The translations under genes were made by a program, and so were the position numbers. The notes beneath the pieces are model-generated. The model searched no databases, had not been told where the DNA came from, and saw only the letters and a list, made by a program, of their open reading frames with translations. From NCBI GenBank assembly GCA_033807775.1, contig CM066314.1:36319001-36383000 (forward strand): DNA of 64,000 bases, in the 5' to 3' direction. This document shows, one piece after another, positions 1 to 10,054 of this stretch. Every line of letters begins with the position of its first letter. Positions within the stretch are counted from its first letter, which is position 1. The DNA is from Saussurea involucrata (taxonomy: Eukaryota; Streptophyta; Magnoliopsida; Asterales; Asteraceae).

Positions 1-854
1 CCCATCTTTGATGCATCACTATACACCACCAAGTCTTCTGTTCCTTCTAGTAGTGCAAGAACAAGAGCCTCACATAGCTTCTTTCGTAATGTCCTGAAAG
101 CTAACTCTTGTTTTTCAGTCCATACAAACTTTACATTCTTCCGAGTCAGAATGGTCAAGGCAGAAGCGATCTTTGAGAAATCTTTTATAAACCTCCGGTA
201 ATAACCTGCCAGACCCAAGAAATTCCTTATCTCTGATGCGCTCTTTGGTGTTTCCCAGTTCGTCATTGCTTCTATCTTTGCCGGATCTACTTTGACCCCT
301 TCAGAAGTAATCACATGACCAAGAAATTGTACTTCTTTTAACCAAAATTCACACTTTGAGAATTTTGCATACAATTTCTCCTTCCTCAGAACATCTAAGA
401 CTTCACGAAGGTGACATTCATGATCGGTTTCATTCTTTGAATAAACAAGTATGTCATCAATGAATACAATGACAGACTTGTCTAAGAATGGTCGACACAC
501 TCTGTTCATCAGATCCATGAACACAGCAGGAGCGTTTGTCAACCCAAATGGCATCACAAGAAATTCATAATGCCTATACCTTGTTCTGAACGCCGTCTTG
601 GGAACATCTTCATCCCTTACTCGTACTTGATGATAGCCCGACCTCAGATCAATCTTTGAAAAGCATCCCGCACCTTAGAGTTGATCAAACAAATCATCAA
701 TCCTTGGAAGCGGATACTTATTCTTAATAGGCGCCTTATTCAGCTCCCTATAGTCTATGCACATTCTCATAGTGCCATTCTTTTTCTTGACAAATAATAC
801 CGGAGCTCCCCAAGGTGAAGAACTTGGCCTAACAAATCCCTTGTCGAGCAGTTC
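1..854 (-). pseudogene. Gyp-A reverse transcriptase, start of RNase H (degraded)
   Basis: The minus strand reads through the RT blocks of Ty3/gypsy: a KKKNG and CIDYRELNK region near 740-800, KIDLRSGYHQ near 640, the VMPFGLTNAP block near 545, and the catalytic FIDDILVYSK motif near 440-470. The final bases encode VVYSDAS, which holds the first catalytic Asp of RNase H. The frame is closed by TAA stops at 855-857, at the join with protease, and at 675-677; otherwise it stays open for long stretches. The enzyme would copy element RNA into DNA inside the virus-like particle. This copy cannot make it whole. Confidence 0.85.
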
Positions 855-1550
855 TTATAGCTGAGACATCATCTCTTTCATTTCAGTTGGCACTAAACGG
901 TACGGTGCACGCGCTATCGGTGCCGCTCCAGGGACAAGATCAATTCGAAACTCTACTTGTCGTTCTGGCGGTAAACCTGAAAGATCATCAAGGAATACAT
1001 CTGGGAATTCACGTACTACCCTTATGTCTTCCACCCGCTTCTTTTCTGCCTTGACATCCAGAACATATGCTAAATAGGATGAACATCCTTTTACCAGACA
1101 TTTACGCGCCTTGGCAACAGAAATTAGTGGAACTTCCCCTTTTCGCTCTTCCCCAAAGATGAATACATCATCATTGTCAGGCATAGGAATCCGAATTAAT
1201 TTCTTGGCACATAGAATTTCTGCCTGATTGATTGTCAACCAATCCATACCCACGACTAGATCAAACCTCCCAATTTCCATCAACATCAAGTCAATCGGAA
1301 ATTTCTTTTCCTCTATTATAATCAGACAACCCTCAAGTCTTTCACAAACTAAGACTTGACCCCCGTTTGCTACCTCGACTACTAAGGCATCTTCCAAGGT
1401 AGTGACATGCATAGCTAACTTTTGATAAAACGACTTTGATACGAAAGACAGATTGGCGCCACAATCAAATAATATCCGTGCGGGTATAGAATTAACGAGA
1501 AATGTACCAGAAACAACATCTTTAGATTCCTTTGCCTCGTCAGCCGTCAT
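855..1550 (-). pseudogene. Gyp-A aspartic protease and linker to RT
   Basis: A 231-codon open stretch of the gag-pol polyprotein. The protease active-site region reads LFDCGANLSFVS near 1435-1475, so the usual D-S/T-G triad is D-C-G here. The flap and second half follow, ending in the VVGMDWL block near 1240-1260. The last 60 residues are the linker to RT, with FPDVF and LPPERQVEF motifs that are very conserved in plant Ty3/gypsy pol. The first Met is internal to the polyprotein and is not a real start. The stop at 855 separates it from RT. Confidence 0.8.
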
Positions 1551-2196
1551 ATGAAATGTCTGGCCCGTTGGCTTATGAGTATTTGGTTTCCTTCCCTGAT
1601 CTCCACCCTTCCTTAGCTTTGGGCAGTCTCTTCGAAAGTGACTGGGTTGTTTACACTAGAAACAGGTCAGCCCTTGAACGGAACAGTTTGCGACTTGGTG
1701 ACCACTCTTCCCACATTTGAAACATTCAATTGAAACCACCCGGCACAGGCCAAAATGTTTACTTCAGAATTTTGGGCACCAGTTCGGTTCCCGACGAGAC
1801 TCGAAACAAACATTCTTGCCAAACGATTTAGATTTCTGGGAAGATTCCGACTGATCTTCCCATTTTCGTTCCTCTCCCCCTTGCGTCTTCTCTTCCTTAT
1901 ATTTGGCATTTACCTCTTCTATTATTTTGACTTCTTCTATCGTTTCCCTCAACGTCAAGGCTTTAGAATTTCGCACTCGGGACATCATGTCAGCCGGTAA
2001 GCCCTTCAGATAGGCTTTAATCTTCTCCTTCTCAGTTGGAGCTACATGCGCCCACTAGATTATGCTTTTCCAAGAATATTCGAGTATATTCCCTTACTGG
2101 AAAGTTTCCCTTCTTAAGAGTTTGAAACTCTTCTTCAATTCGGTCTATTTCATTCTCGTTAAAACACTCTTCTAGAATCTTTCTTTTGAACGACTC
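1551..2196 (-). pseudogene. Gyp-A gag C-terminal part with two zinc knuckles
   Basis: Continuation of gag into the nucleocapsid region, broken by several stops. Two CCHC knuckles (C-x2-C-x4-H-x4-C) are readable on the minus strand, the first at 1683-1724 and the second at 1623-1664. A TAG at 1656-1658 sits between the first two cysteines of the second knuckle. These knuckles bind element RNA during packaging. Short plus-strand open frames here are shadows. Confidence 0.75.
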
Positions 2197-2613
2197 TCAC
2201 GTCATAGCAACCAAGACTGGAGTTGTCACTATCGATGTTACGATATTCCACCAGGTTAAAGCGTTGTCCCGTAACATTTGAGAACCGAACCTGACCTTCG
2301 ATTCTTCGTCACACTCACAAGCTCTGAAAGCTTGTTTCATCTCCCTAATCCAGTTCATACAAGCAATCGGATTATCTGCTCCAGCAAACTCTGGTGGCTT
2401 GCAGCTCAGAAATGTTTTATACGAGCAAGCTCTCTCCATTCTCCTGTTAACATTCAATGTTGTGTTAACAGGCGGAGTTACAACACTAGTTCCTGTCTCA
2501 GGCCTTCGTGACTCAGCACTTCTGTCATTTAACACTTTCATGAACATTTCTGATTGTTGTGCCAGTGACGCATTCATCGCTCGCATCATATTTTCCATCA
2601 TGCGAGATTCCAT
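2197..2613 (-). pseudogene. Gyp-A gag, retrotransposon gag domain
   Basis: A 138-codon fragment with the plant retrotransposon gag signature: a KPPEFAGADNPIACMNWI block, then a FGSQMLRDNALTWWN block with the Trp pair typical of retrotrans_gag domains. A Met-rich start lies upstream. It ends in a TGA, after which the same frame continues as gag (KRKILEECF). It is the capsid precursor of Gyp-A, now broken. Confidence 0.8.
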
Positions 2614-2855
2614 TGTAGATTATGTCGTCACCGGATTAGAGGTATCGACATTCGTTCTTTGTGTTTGACTTTCTCCTCCTCCAATTATAGGTGGCCTTGG
2701 TGGACTTTCATAAGTTTCACCTAATTCACGTATTTCCGTCGACTCTAAGACTATCCCGTCTTGATGCTTCTACCCAAATCTCACAAATCATAACTTGATT
2801 CATCTCAGCTTAAGTCTAGGTATCTCACAATCATACCTAGTTCACTTAAACTACT

Positions 2856-2870
2856 ACTCAGATACCATAC
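2856..2870 (-). other. Gyp-A primer-binding site
   Basis: Immediately inside the LTR, the minus strand reads TATGGTATCTGAG. This is close to TGGTATCAGAGC, the initiator-Met tRNA primer site used by many plant LTR elements, with one mismatch in the core. It fixes the inner end of the LTR at 2871. Confidence 0.65.
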
Positions 2871-3429
2871 TGAAACATCCAAAAACCATGACAAATTTAA
2901 ACCTTAAAATTTATCAAAGTAACCATAATTTCATCCAAAATTTTATACATAAATGGAGAATTAGCTACGAGGGTTCACATATACAAATTGAACCTATCAA
3001 AACAACCTGCTAATCTAATCCTAAACATTAAGATCATATTATACTAGTTGTTTAGACCATTCACCAAAACATCCTCATATATGCTAACTTCTCCATTTCA
3101 TCACCAAAAGTTGAATATCTGATATCACTCATCACTCTTCCCGTTATTACTTTCTCGAGCTCGTATCTGGTAAGAAAATTTAATTTGAAAATATTAGGCT
3201 TACGCCTAGTGAAAACATCCAATTTTCAAATTAAAACTTCATAAGCTTTAAAACCAAATGTAAACAAAGCGTATAACAAACCTGGTTGTCATTTTCTTAC
3301 CGTACACGTAACATCCTTCGATGACGGGAATATACCCGATTTCATGAATATGACATACACTAAGTAAGTCATATCATCACGTTCGAGAGCCTACTAAGAA
3401 TCATCACAGATTCTAGATCATTGCTCATG

Positions 3430-3820
3430 TCCAAGAAATTACAATATACTTTATGCCTATTTTCTTGGAGTGGAAGTAGAAATTACAATTAAACTCATGC
3501 CTATCTCTTATCTTCCCATAGAAATCAGGAATTACGATTAACGCACGTCTATTCCAAAATTTCTCATTACAATACGAAATGAGAATTACAATTTACTTTA
3601 TGCCTATTCCTCATTTCACGTCAACGAGAATTACAATTTACTTTATGCATATTCCACGTTTCACGTCACAATATGAAATGGGAATTACAATTTACTTTAT
3701 GCCTACTCCTCATTTCACGTCACAATATAAAATGGGAATTACAATTTACTTTATGCCTATTCCTCAATTTACGTCAACAGGAATTACAATTTACTTTATG
3801 CCTATTCCACGTTTTCAATT
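3430..3820. repeat. Tandem repeat in Gyp-A LTR (about 40 and 54 bp units)
   Basis: At least five good copies start GAATTACAATTTACTTTATG, near 3593, 3630, 3681, 3737 and 3781. Two unit lengths alternate, because some units carry an extra segment reading CACAATATGAAATGG. Three more decayed copies lie upstream from about 3430. Confidence 0.8.
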
Positions 3821-4009
3821 AATGCCAGTGTCTATGGATCCATTACACTTATTAGCATATGTGCATATTAACTCAATCACATAACGTCTCATTTCATACT
3901 TCTAAATTGAGTTATAATGATAATCATACTTTCAATATGATTAAGACACTTTTCATTTCATACTCGGAAGGCAGTTAATCATAAAATTTCATACAGTAAC
4001 TTATCATAA

Positions 4010-4310
4010 ACTCCTATCCGGTAACTAATCCGGAACCCAAAGAATCTGGTAACATCCGAAAATAGTATCCAGACTTTCAAGTTCGGAACCATCCGAGATC
4101 ACATCCGGTATCCGGTATCACAATCCGGCAAAAACCCCAAGTCCAGAACCTCACTTCCGGATCTAATCGAAATCCGGTAAAACATCTGGATCCTCATCCG
4201 AAATCCGGTACATTTCGAGAATTCATCCGGAATCCGGTAAACTTATCTGGACTCCTATCCGGTATCCGAAACAATCCGGAAATTCATCCGGAATCCGGTA
4301 CCATCCGGAT
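4010..4310. repeat. Short-period CCGG-rich repeat in Gyp-A LTR
   Basis: The motif ATCCGGTA or ATCCGGAATCCGGTA recurs more than a dozen times in 300 bp with irregular spacing. It packs many self-complementary TCCGGA and CCGG sites into otherwise AT-rich DNA. Confidence 0.75.
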
Positions 4311-4874
4311 TTCACCAATTTTACCCAATTCCACTAATTTCCATCCAGAACTCTAACAATTGTTTTGTACCCATTCAAAATGATATCAATAAGCTTATTT
4401 ACCATTTCCAATACACATATAGGTCATATTTAACAAAATAAGCAGATGAACTCACCTGAGATTTAGAGCTTGAACACAGACTGCAATTAAATTCAATTCA
4501 CCTTCAACTTCTCACACCAAAATCATAACCTAATCAAAATCAGCTTAACTTGATTATCCATTCTTAAAAGATGATTTGGATACCAAAATCAAACACTTGC
4601 CTAATCAATTTAGATTCAAGAAATCTTTCTTTCTCTGCCTTTTTTGAAACCGACTTCAGGAAAACAAATGAGATATTTTCTCAATTCGACCGACTCAGTC
4701 TTTAAATATAAATCAACTATCAAGAAATGACCAAATCAACCTCCAAGTTCAAGTTTCAAATTTTCAATTTTGACCCTCAACTTATCCAAAATCAGAATTT
4801 AACTCCAACTATGACCAATTACAATTTTTGATCCCTTAACTTCAAACTCTTAACTTTAAAAAAAATAAAACTAC

Positions 4875-5683
4875 TGTTAATGCCAAAAATCGTCCAGAAG
4901 GATAACTTAAGGTTGATTGTGGAGCTTAACAACTAAAGAATAGAAATCACTCGACAAACGATGTGACGAAGACAGAAAAAGTAAATAAGACAAAGATTTT
5001 GGTGACGCGGGAAAAACCTCAACGAGGAAAAAACCTCAACGAGGAAAAAACCCGCGGACGACAGTGAGGTGTCGTCGCTGCACTATGATCGCCAAACATG
5101 GGCGATGTCCTTGTGTTTCAGGTGTCGAGAGTACAATGGTTACAATACAAGTGAAAGAAATACTTTAGATATAAAATAACAAGTATATCGTGTGTAAAAA
5201 CTAGTGCGTCGAGTGTAGAAACTAAATGTCGTGCGAGTCAATCGTGCGTCGTGAGCGATCTTTTGAGAGAGAATTCTTTGCTTCGAGTGTTTTTTAGAGT
5301 TCTTGAGAGTTCAGATGATTCAAGATGATGTTTGAGTCTTCGTATTTATAGTCTTCGGGCGCTTTAAACGACTCCTTAAAAGCTTGAAATAACGGTCGTA
5401 ACTGATGCTGACTTTAATGCTGTTGATGGCCTTCGTCGGTTATAGCCGTTGGTCATTAATGACATTGACCCTGCATTAAACAGTAAAAAAGTAACGGTAA
5501 TATCGCATGTTAGTCGGTCGAGGTCGTGAGGTTCCATACGACGGTCGAGTGTCGTGAGTAACTTTCGATTTCAACTTTGGTGAAAAGATAAAGTGTTCAT
5601 GTTTTTACCTTATTATGGAAAAGTGTAATAAATGTTTTCTTTGTTTTGGTCGTGGTCGAGACTGGTGAAATTTTACCCAAACA
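4875..5683 (-). repeat. Tat-B1 3' LTR (809 bp)
   Basis: Plus-strand reading TGTTAATGCC...ACCCAAACA. The minus-strand TATA (CTATAAATAC) is at about 5343-5352. A 17-bp unit (CCTCAACGAGGAAAAAA) is duplicated near 5025-5058, unlike in the partner LTR at 43450-44149. The polypurine tract at 5684 marks this as the 3' LTR. Confidence 0.9.
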
Positions 5684-5700
5684 GTTTGCCCCCAAAATTT
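5684..5700 (-). other. Tat-B1 polypurine tract
   Basis: The minus strand reads AAATTTTGGGGGCAAAC directly before the LTR start TGTTTGGG. The same tract stands before the 3' LTR of every Tat-B copy; it is the plus-strand DNA primer. Confidence 0.85.
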
Positions 5701-5965
5701 AAAAATAGAATGGCAAATTCGAATTTTAAATTTTTGTCAGTCGGACGTCCAGGGTCGTGACACGTGTCGAAAGTCATTGGTTTGGGAACTGAATCGGTTT
5801 GATTCCAACTAAAGGGGAAGTCGAAAGGGGATAAGATCGTGACGTCATGCTGACGTACGATCATGCTAAACAGCTGTGAATGCCAGGTGTCGACGATCTG
5901 TGTGTGCATACGAAAAGGCAAGGGCACGTGTCGATCATCGGGTAACTCGACCTGACACGATTGTT

Positions 5966-6120
5966 TACATAAATAGAGACTCGCGATGGATATTTTCCTT
6001 TTTATGCTTATAGAGAGTTTAGAGAGAGATTTTCTTGCTATTCTTCAGCGATTCGTTTCCAAACCTGCAAGATCTTGATTAGAGTTAGAGTTTTCGAGGA
6101 TTTAGAGCGTCTATATAAGG
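5966..6120 (+). promoter_or_regulatory. Putative promoter of the Tat-B1 antisense gene
   Basis: Two TATA-like boxes precede the antisense gene: ACATAAATAG at about 5968-5977 and CTATATAAGG at 6111-6120. The second is 111 bp before the ATG. Matching boxes exist in Tat-B4 (TATAAATA at 45948-45955; CTATATAAGG at about 46092-46101), and the first type also in B5 and B6. Conservation between copies in a non-coding spot supports a promoter; activity is inferred. Confidence 0.55.
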
Positions 6121-6230
6121 TACGACATCTTCTTCTTTGCATGCGTCGTAAATCCATAGCTAGGAAGCCTAGGAAGAATTAGGACATTTGGGGTTTCTCA
6201 GATCGGCAAACTTGGTTAACAGGATTATCG

Positions 6231-8343
6231 ATGTCGACAGAACCCAGGGGTACCATCCGAGATCAAGATGATCTCGATGACCTTAGGAGCTTAGCGAAAA
6301 TCCCTGTGGGGATTACAGTGAGCAAGGCCGGTCAAATTCGATCGGAGATTTGTCCAGAGGGGTATGTCGTGATATACGAGTACCCATTTAAGATAGGATT
6401 CCAATGGCCATATTCGCCTTTAGCTAAGGCGTTTATGTGTGAGTTTGACCTGTCGCCGGGGCAGCTAATGCCCCAGTTTTGGCGTGTTATCCAGGTCATC
6501 GAGCGACTTACCTCGAATTGGGAGTCGCCGATGAACGTGACGGACCTGCTGAAGGCTTATCAGGTCAAGAAGGATACATACCGTCGCTACAGCCTGTTTT
6601 CGAAACATAAGGGCGATCGTACCTTGGTTCAGAAAACTGCGGTCAACGACCGCAAATGGAAGACCAGGTACGCACTTGTGCGGGTAGCGATGCTGGATCC
6701 CGAGAGCGATTGGATCAGGTCTGGCTGGAACATGGCGGGTGAGTTTCTAGCTTTGGTCGAGCGCTTTTATTGTATTTGTTTTATTTACTTTTTGACTAAT
6801 CGTCTCCCTCATGCGCTTTCAGATATCAACTTCGACAAGGTGAAGCCCAACGACGACTCCAAGGCAAAGATCGAGAAGTTCCTGGATATCAGCACTAACG
6901 ATCGACCGTTCGTCACACGTCATCTGGTAGACGAGGACGACGACTTAGTCTTCTTGGGTGAGAATCGGCAGGAGAGTCGAGAGGAAGAGGAGGAGGAAGA
7001 GAAGACAGAGGAGGAAGAGGAGAAAGAGGAGAAAGAGGAGGAGGTAGAGATGACTGGTAAGCGTACCCTACTCTGCTCGACTTACTCTTTCCACTACTTC
7101 AGTTGCTTAATTGTCCTTCCTTTTTTACTTTACAGGAGAATATCAGCCGAAAGCGCCGTCTACGATGTCTAAGAAGGCGGCTCAAGCCGAATTGGCTCGC
7201 AAGGCGAGGGAGAAGAGGAAAGAGGCTCCGAAAACTGGGTCAGGAGTCCTGAAGAGGATGAAGATGTCTGTCCCGAGGGAACCGTCTTCGTAGACGGGCG
7301 GCTCGTCTGGAGTCGCCACGTTTGAGAAGGCGAAGGTGTCGATTGCATCCGCTGAGAAGGCGAGGACGTCTTCTGATGCGATCGACGCAACACCTGTCGA
7401 TTATGCGCCTCTGGCAATGTCCCCTACTGCCACGTCGACCCCTTCGTCGGCCGATAAGGGAAAAGGCCCCAAGACGGGAGAGGGTGAGAAAGAAGTCACG
7501 GCGGTCAATTTTACGTTGCCGTCAGACTTCTTGGCTGACAATGTCCTAGAAGGGACGAAGTTGTTTCCTCATCTGGGAAAATATCAGCTCCCGTCGTTCA
7601 GGGAGCGCTTCAGGGGGGTCTCGATCGAAGAGACGGGGTCCCATGTTGTCGGACTGGTGTTCTTGGTAAGTCTTTCTTTCAAGACTTTGGTTATTTCATC
7701 GTTATTTAACTTTTTCGAATGTGTACTTAACATGTGTTTTATGTTTCTTCAGACATTTAACTCCTCCTTGGCCTTGCATGCAGAGACGACGAAGGTAGAA
7801 GGTCTGATGTCATCTGCTCTCGTAAGGGAGAACGCGGCCTTGGAGAGGGAGAGGTCAGCTCTGGCACGTGCCGAGGGGATGTCCGTACGACTCGACGATG
7901 CACTGAACGCGTTGGAGACCGTGGGACATGCTAAGGATGAGGCGAACCATCGCCTGAAGCAGTCTCTGTCCCTGATCGCCGATCAAAGGGAAGAGCTGGA
8001 CAGGACTAAGGAATCTCTGGCTGCACGCGAAAAAGAAGCTGGAGATTTCAAGTCCAGGGTGGCGAGTCTGGAGAAAGAGGTGAAGGCCCTCAAGGACGAG
8101 GCGAAGTCTGTCTTCGCCTTGGCTCGATTGACTGCCCGGGCGGCGATCATGCGGCAGCATCTGCTGGGGAAGAATCCCCTTGCGTCAGCCTCAGACGAGT
8201 TGACGTTCTTCTTGTCGACTGTCGGGACCGATAGGGACCTCGACTCAGACGACGAGAAGGAGGCTGAGGAAGAAGAGATAGACGAGGGTCTCCAGGGCGA
8301 AGCCTCGAGCAAGGATGCAAGCGATGCCCCTCCTAAGCCTTAG
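6231..8343 (+). pseudogene. Tat-B1 antisense gene: gypsy-type transposon protein with coiled coil, four exons
   Basis: This gene runs opposite to gag-pol. Exon 1 (6231-6738) encodes the domain seen in every copy: SLAKIPVGI, CPEGYVVIYEYPFKIGFQWP, LSPGQLMPQFWRV, then a basic stretch. I relate it from memory to PF04195 ('putative gypsy type transposon'). Introns at 6739-6822 (GTGAGT...TTTCAG), 7057-7135 (GTAAGC...TTACAG) and 7666-7752 (GTAAGT...TTTCAG) are supported by reading frame and by the other copies. Exon 2 ends in a run of Glu. Exon 3 is basic, then Ser/Thr/Pro-rich. Exon 4 is a long coiled coil with an acidic tail. An in-frame TAG at 7291-7293 in exon 3 breaks it. Antisense genes in this place are known in Retand and Grande. 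Its function is unknown. Confidence 0.75.
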
Positions 8344-8935
8344 GAAATTTTTAGTTTTTGTTTTGCTTCTACCACTCGACCGTTGGTGGTCGAGCCATTT
8401 GTAACTGATCGATTATTCAATGAATGGAACTTTCATTTCTCTTGAATTTGTGCAATACACTTTGTGAATATCAACTATGATATACATCGTATAAAAATGA
8501 ACAAAAAGACATGCGACTTAGGCATTCATCATAACGCAACGATCAGAACATAAGTCGTAATACTCTTATGTTTTTAAATTGTGTAAGAAAACAGAAGTAC
8601 ATGCGATCAAAGCATATATTCAGAACATGAATTTTTTCTAAGTTAAAACACTTACATCGTGGGTCAATCGCACAATTAAATCATGCGGTGGATCTGAATC
8701 ACGCTTCCATGCGATAAGATAACCAAATCATATCATAGACCCGATTACTTATGTCATGCGACCCTGCGAAAGTGTACTGATGTCATGTGATAGACTTAGT
8801 AACTTATGTCGTGCGATCCTGCGATAAAACAATGTCAGAGGCTGGTCGTTGGCTAACCAACGACCCTCCGATGCTTAAGTCAGTAATCGTCGTGATGAAT
8901 AAAAATCGTATGAGAGAAAAGGATTTAGAAGAAAT
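8344..8935. other. Tat-B1 non-coding spacer between convergent genes, with hairpin
   Basis: No gene is visible. The stretch lies between the 3' end of the antisense gene (plus) and the 3' end of pol (minus). It repeats words such as TCGTGCGA and CATGCGA. A perfect 9-bp inverted repeat, GGTCGTTGG and CCAACGACC with a 4-base loop, is at 8844-8865. Equivalent hairpins occur in B2, B3 and B4. Confidence 0.65.
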
Positions 8936-9398
8936 ACCTTTTTAGATGTGTTGCATTCCAGCTACGTAGGACATCTCGACCGTCGAGTGTTTGGAGCCGA
9001 TAGGTACCTTTACCCACGACTTCTGAAATACAATAAGGACCTTTCCACTGACCACGACATTAGTAAGCCAGTCGGGGTATTTTACTTCTCGAATTTTTCC
9101 CTGTCTTGGGGAGGTTGTCGACCTCATCATTTATTACCTTATTCCTTTCAGGAGCAAAATTCCGACGCTTTTGTTTGATAGGTTTAAATAACGGGTCGAC
9201 ATTAAGCTTGTGGGAAATGACGCCAGGGTCTATGTCGACCATGTCTTCGTGCGACCAGGCAAAACAATCGGCATGTTCCTGTAAGAAAGATATTAGTTTG
9301 TTTTTTAGGCAGGGATCGAGGGACGACCCTACAAGGACTTTCTGGTCAGGCTTGTTCTGATCCAGGATGATTTTCTCGACCCGTAACTGCTAGACGAC
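8936..9398 (-). pseudogene. Tat-B1 pol remnant: start of RT joined to integrase tail
   Basis: On the minus strand the protease-to-RT linker is readable (LQEHADCFAWSHEDM, then KTGKIREVKYPDWL near 9060-9110). The next readable block is the integrase C-terminus (GKGTYRLQTLDGRDV, SWNATHLK), ending near 8936. RT catalytic blocks, RNase H and the integrase core are absent. A deletion of several kilobases therefore joins the first RT block directly to the end of integrase. Frames change across the join and one linker stop is present. Confidence 0.8.
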
Positions 9399-10054
9399 CT
9401 ACTTCTGCGGCTTCAGGGTGGTCTTATAGCAGTCACAGGCGACTTTCGGCTCACTTTTGATTTCCTGGATTCCCCACGGCGTAGGGAACTTCATGGTCTG
9501 ATGATACGTCGAGGGAACAGCTTTCATTTCATGGATCCACGGTCGACCTAAGATGATGTTATAGGCCGACGAACAATCAATGACGTTGAACTTCGTCTGC
9601 TTATTGATTCCCCCTGCATAGACGGGCAAGGTGATCTCTCCAAAGGTACTCGTCGCGTCTCCATTGAAACCGACCAAGGTTGTCAAGCGTCGGATGATTT
9701 CCGATTGATCGATTCCCATGGCCTTGATGGTATCAAGGAAGATGACGGTCACTGAACTGCCTCCATCGACCAAGACTCGCCGGGTTAAACAATTACCAAT
9801 CGTGAGTTGAATGATCAACCCGTCATGATGCTTATGATATGAATCACCGAGGTCGTCCTGGTCGAATGAAATCTTCAGGGCTTCTAACTCCAGATCCCCT
9901 TCGGGTCTTGATGAGCGTGGGATAGGTCTATCGTCGGGTGCCTGACTGGCGTGACGTTTGGCTGCGGAATACGTCAGACCGCATACGTCAGAACCACCAG
10001 TGATGCAGTTGACGACTTTTGCATGCTTGGGGGTTGGTGGACGAACGTCGTTAG
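9399..10054 (-). pseudogene. Tat-B1 protease region
   Basis: The readable blocks are CITGGSDVCGL, LIIQLTIGNCLTRRVLVDGGSS, NIILGRPWIHEMKAVPSTYH and FPTPWGIQEIKSE. This is the retropepsin of Tat elements, with D-G-G at the active site (LVDGGSS near 9764-9785), usual for this lineage. It matures gag-pol. The frame is open to the insertion point of Tat-B2 at 10054; the gag part upstream continues at 28466. It ends in a stop at 9399, followed by the linker remnant. Confidence 0.85.

Larger units (their letters stand above)
1..4874 (-). mobile_element. Gyp-A: Ty3/gypsy retrotransposon, left part (partial)
   Basis: Minus-strand Ty3/gypsy element that runs off the left edge. Reading leftwards from 2870 there is a primer-binding site, gag with two zinc knuckles, aspartic protease and reverse transcriptase, the order of Ty3/gypsy. 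RNase H begins in the first 30 bases. Its 5' LTR starts at 2871 and is interrupted at 4874 by Tat-B1; the LTR resumes at 44150 and ends at 44183. The protease and RT resemble the chromovirus (Tekay-like) branch, but no chromodomain is in view to confirm this. The coding region carries several in-frame stops, so the copy is dead. Confidence 0.85.
2871..4874 (-). repeat. Gyp-A 5' LTR, main part
   Basis: LTR of about 2.03 kb once the last 34 bp at 44150-44183 are added. In plus-strand reading it begins TGAAACATCC and ends GAGGTGTTACA, i.e. TG...CA. No coding content is supported: an open frame near 3579-3884 is only the translation of the tandem repeat. The LTR is AT-rich (a possible TATA region lies near 4694-4706) and holds two internal repeat tracts, listed separately. 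Its second copy is outside the window. Confidence 0.8.

Noticed and set aside
3430..3820. CRISPR-like array
   Set aside because: Repeats are directly adjacent with no unique spacers, inside a plant LTR.
3579..3884. Open frame with repeated ITIYFMPIPHFTS-like peptide
   Set aside because: It is the translation of the tandem repeat in the Gyp-A LTR. The repetition follows the DNA units and no start or family supports a gene.
6231..8343. Antisense gene as a captured host gene or a DNA-transposon transposase
   Set aside because: It is present at the same place in all Tat-B copies and shows no transposase catalytic motif. The family name 'putative gypsy type transposon' does not imply transposase activity.
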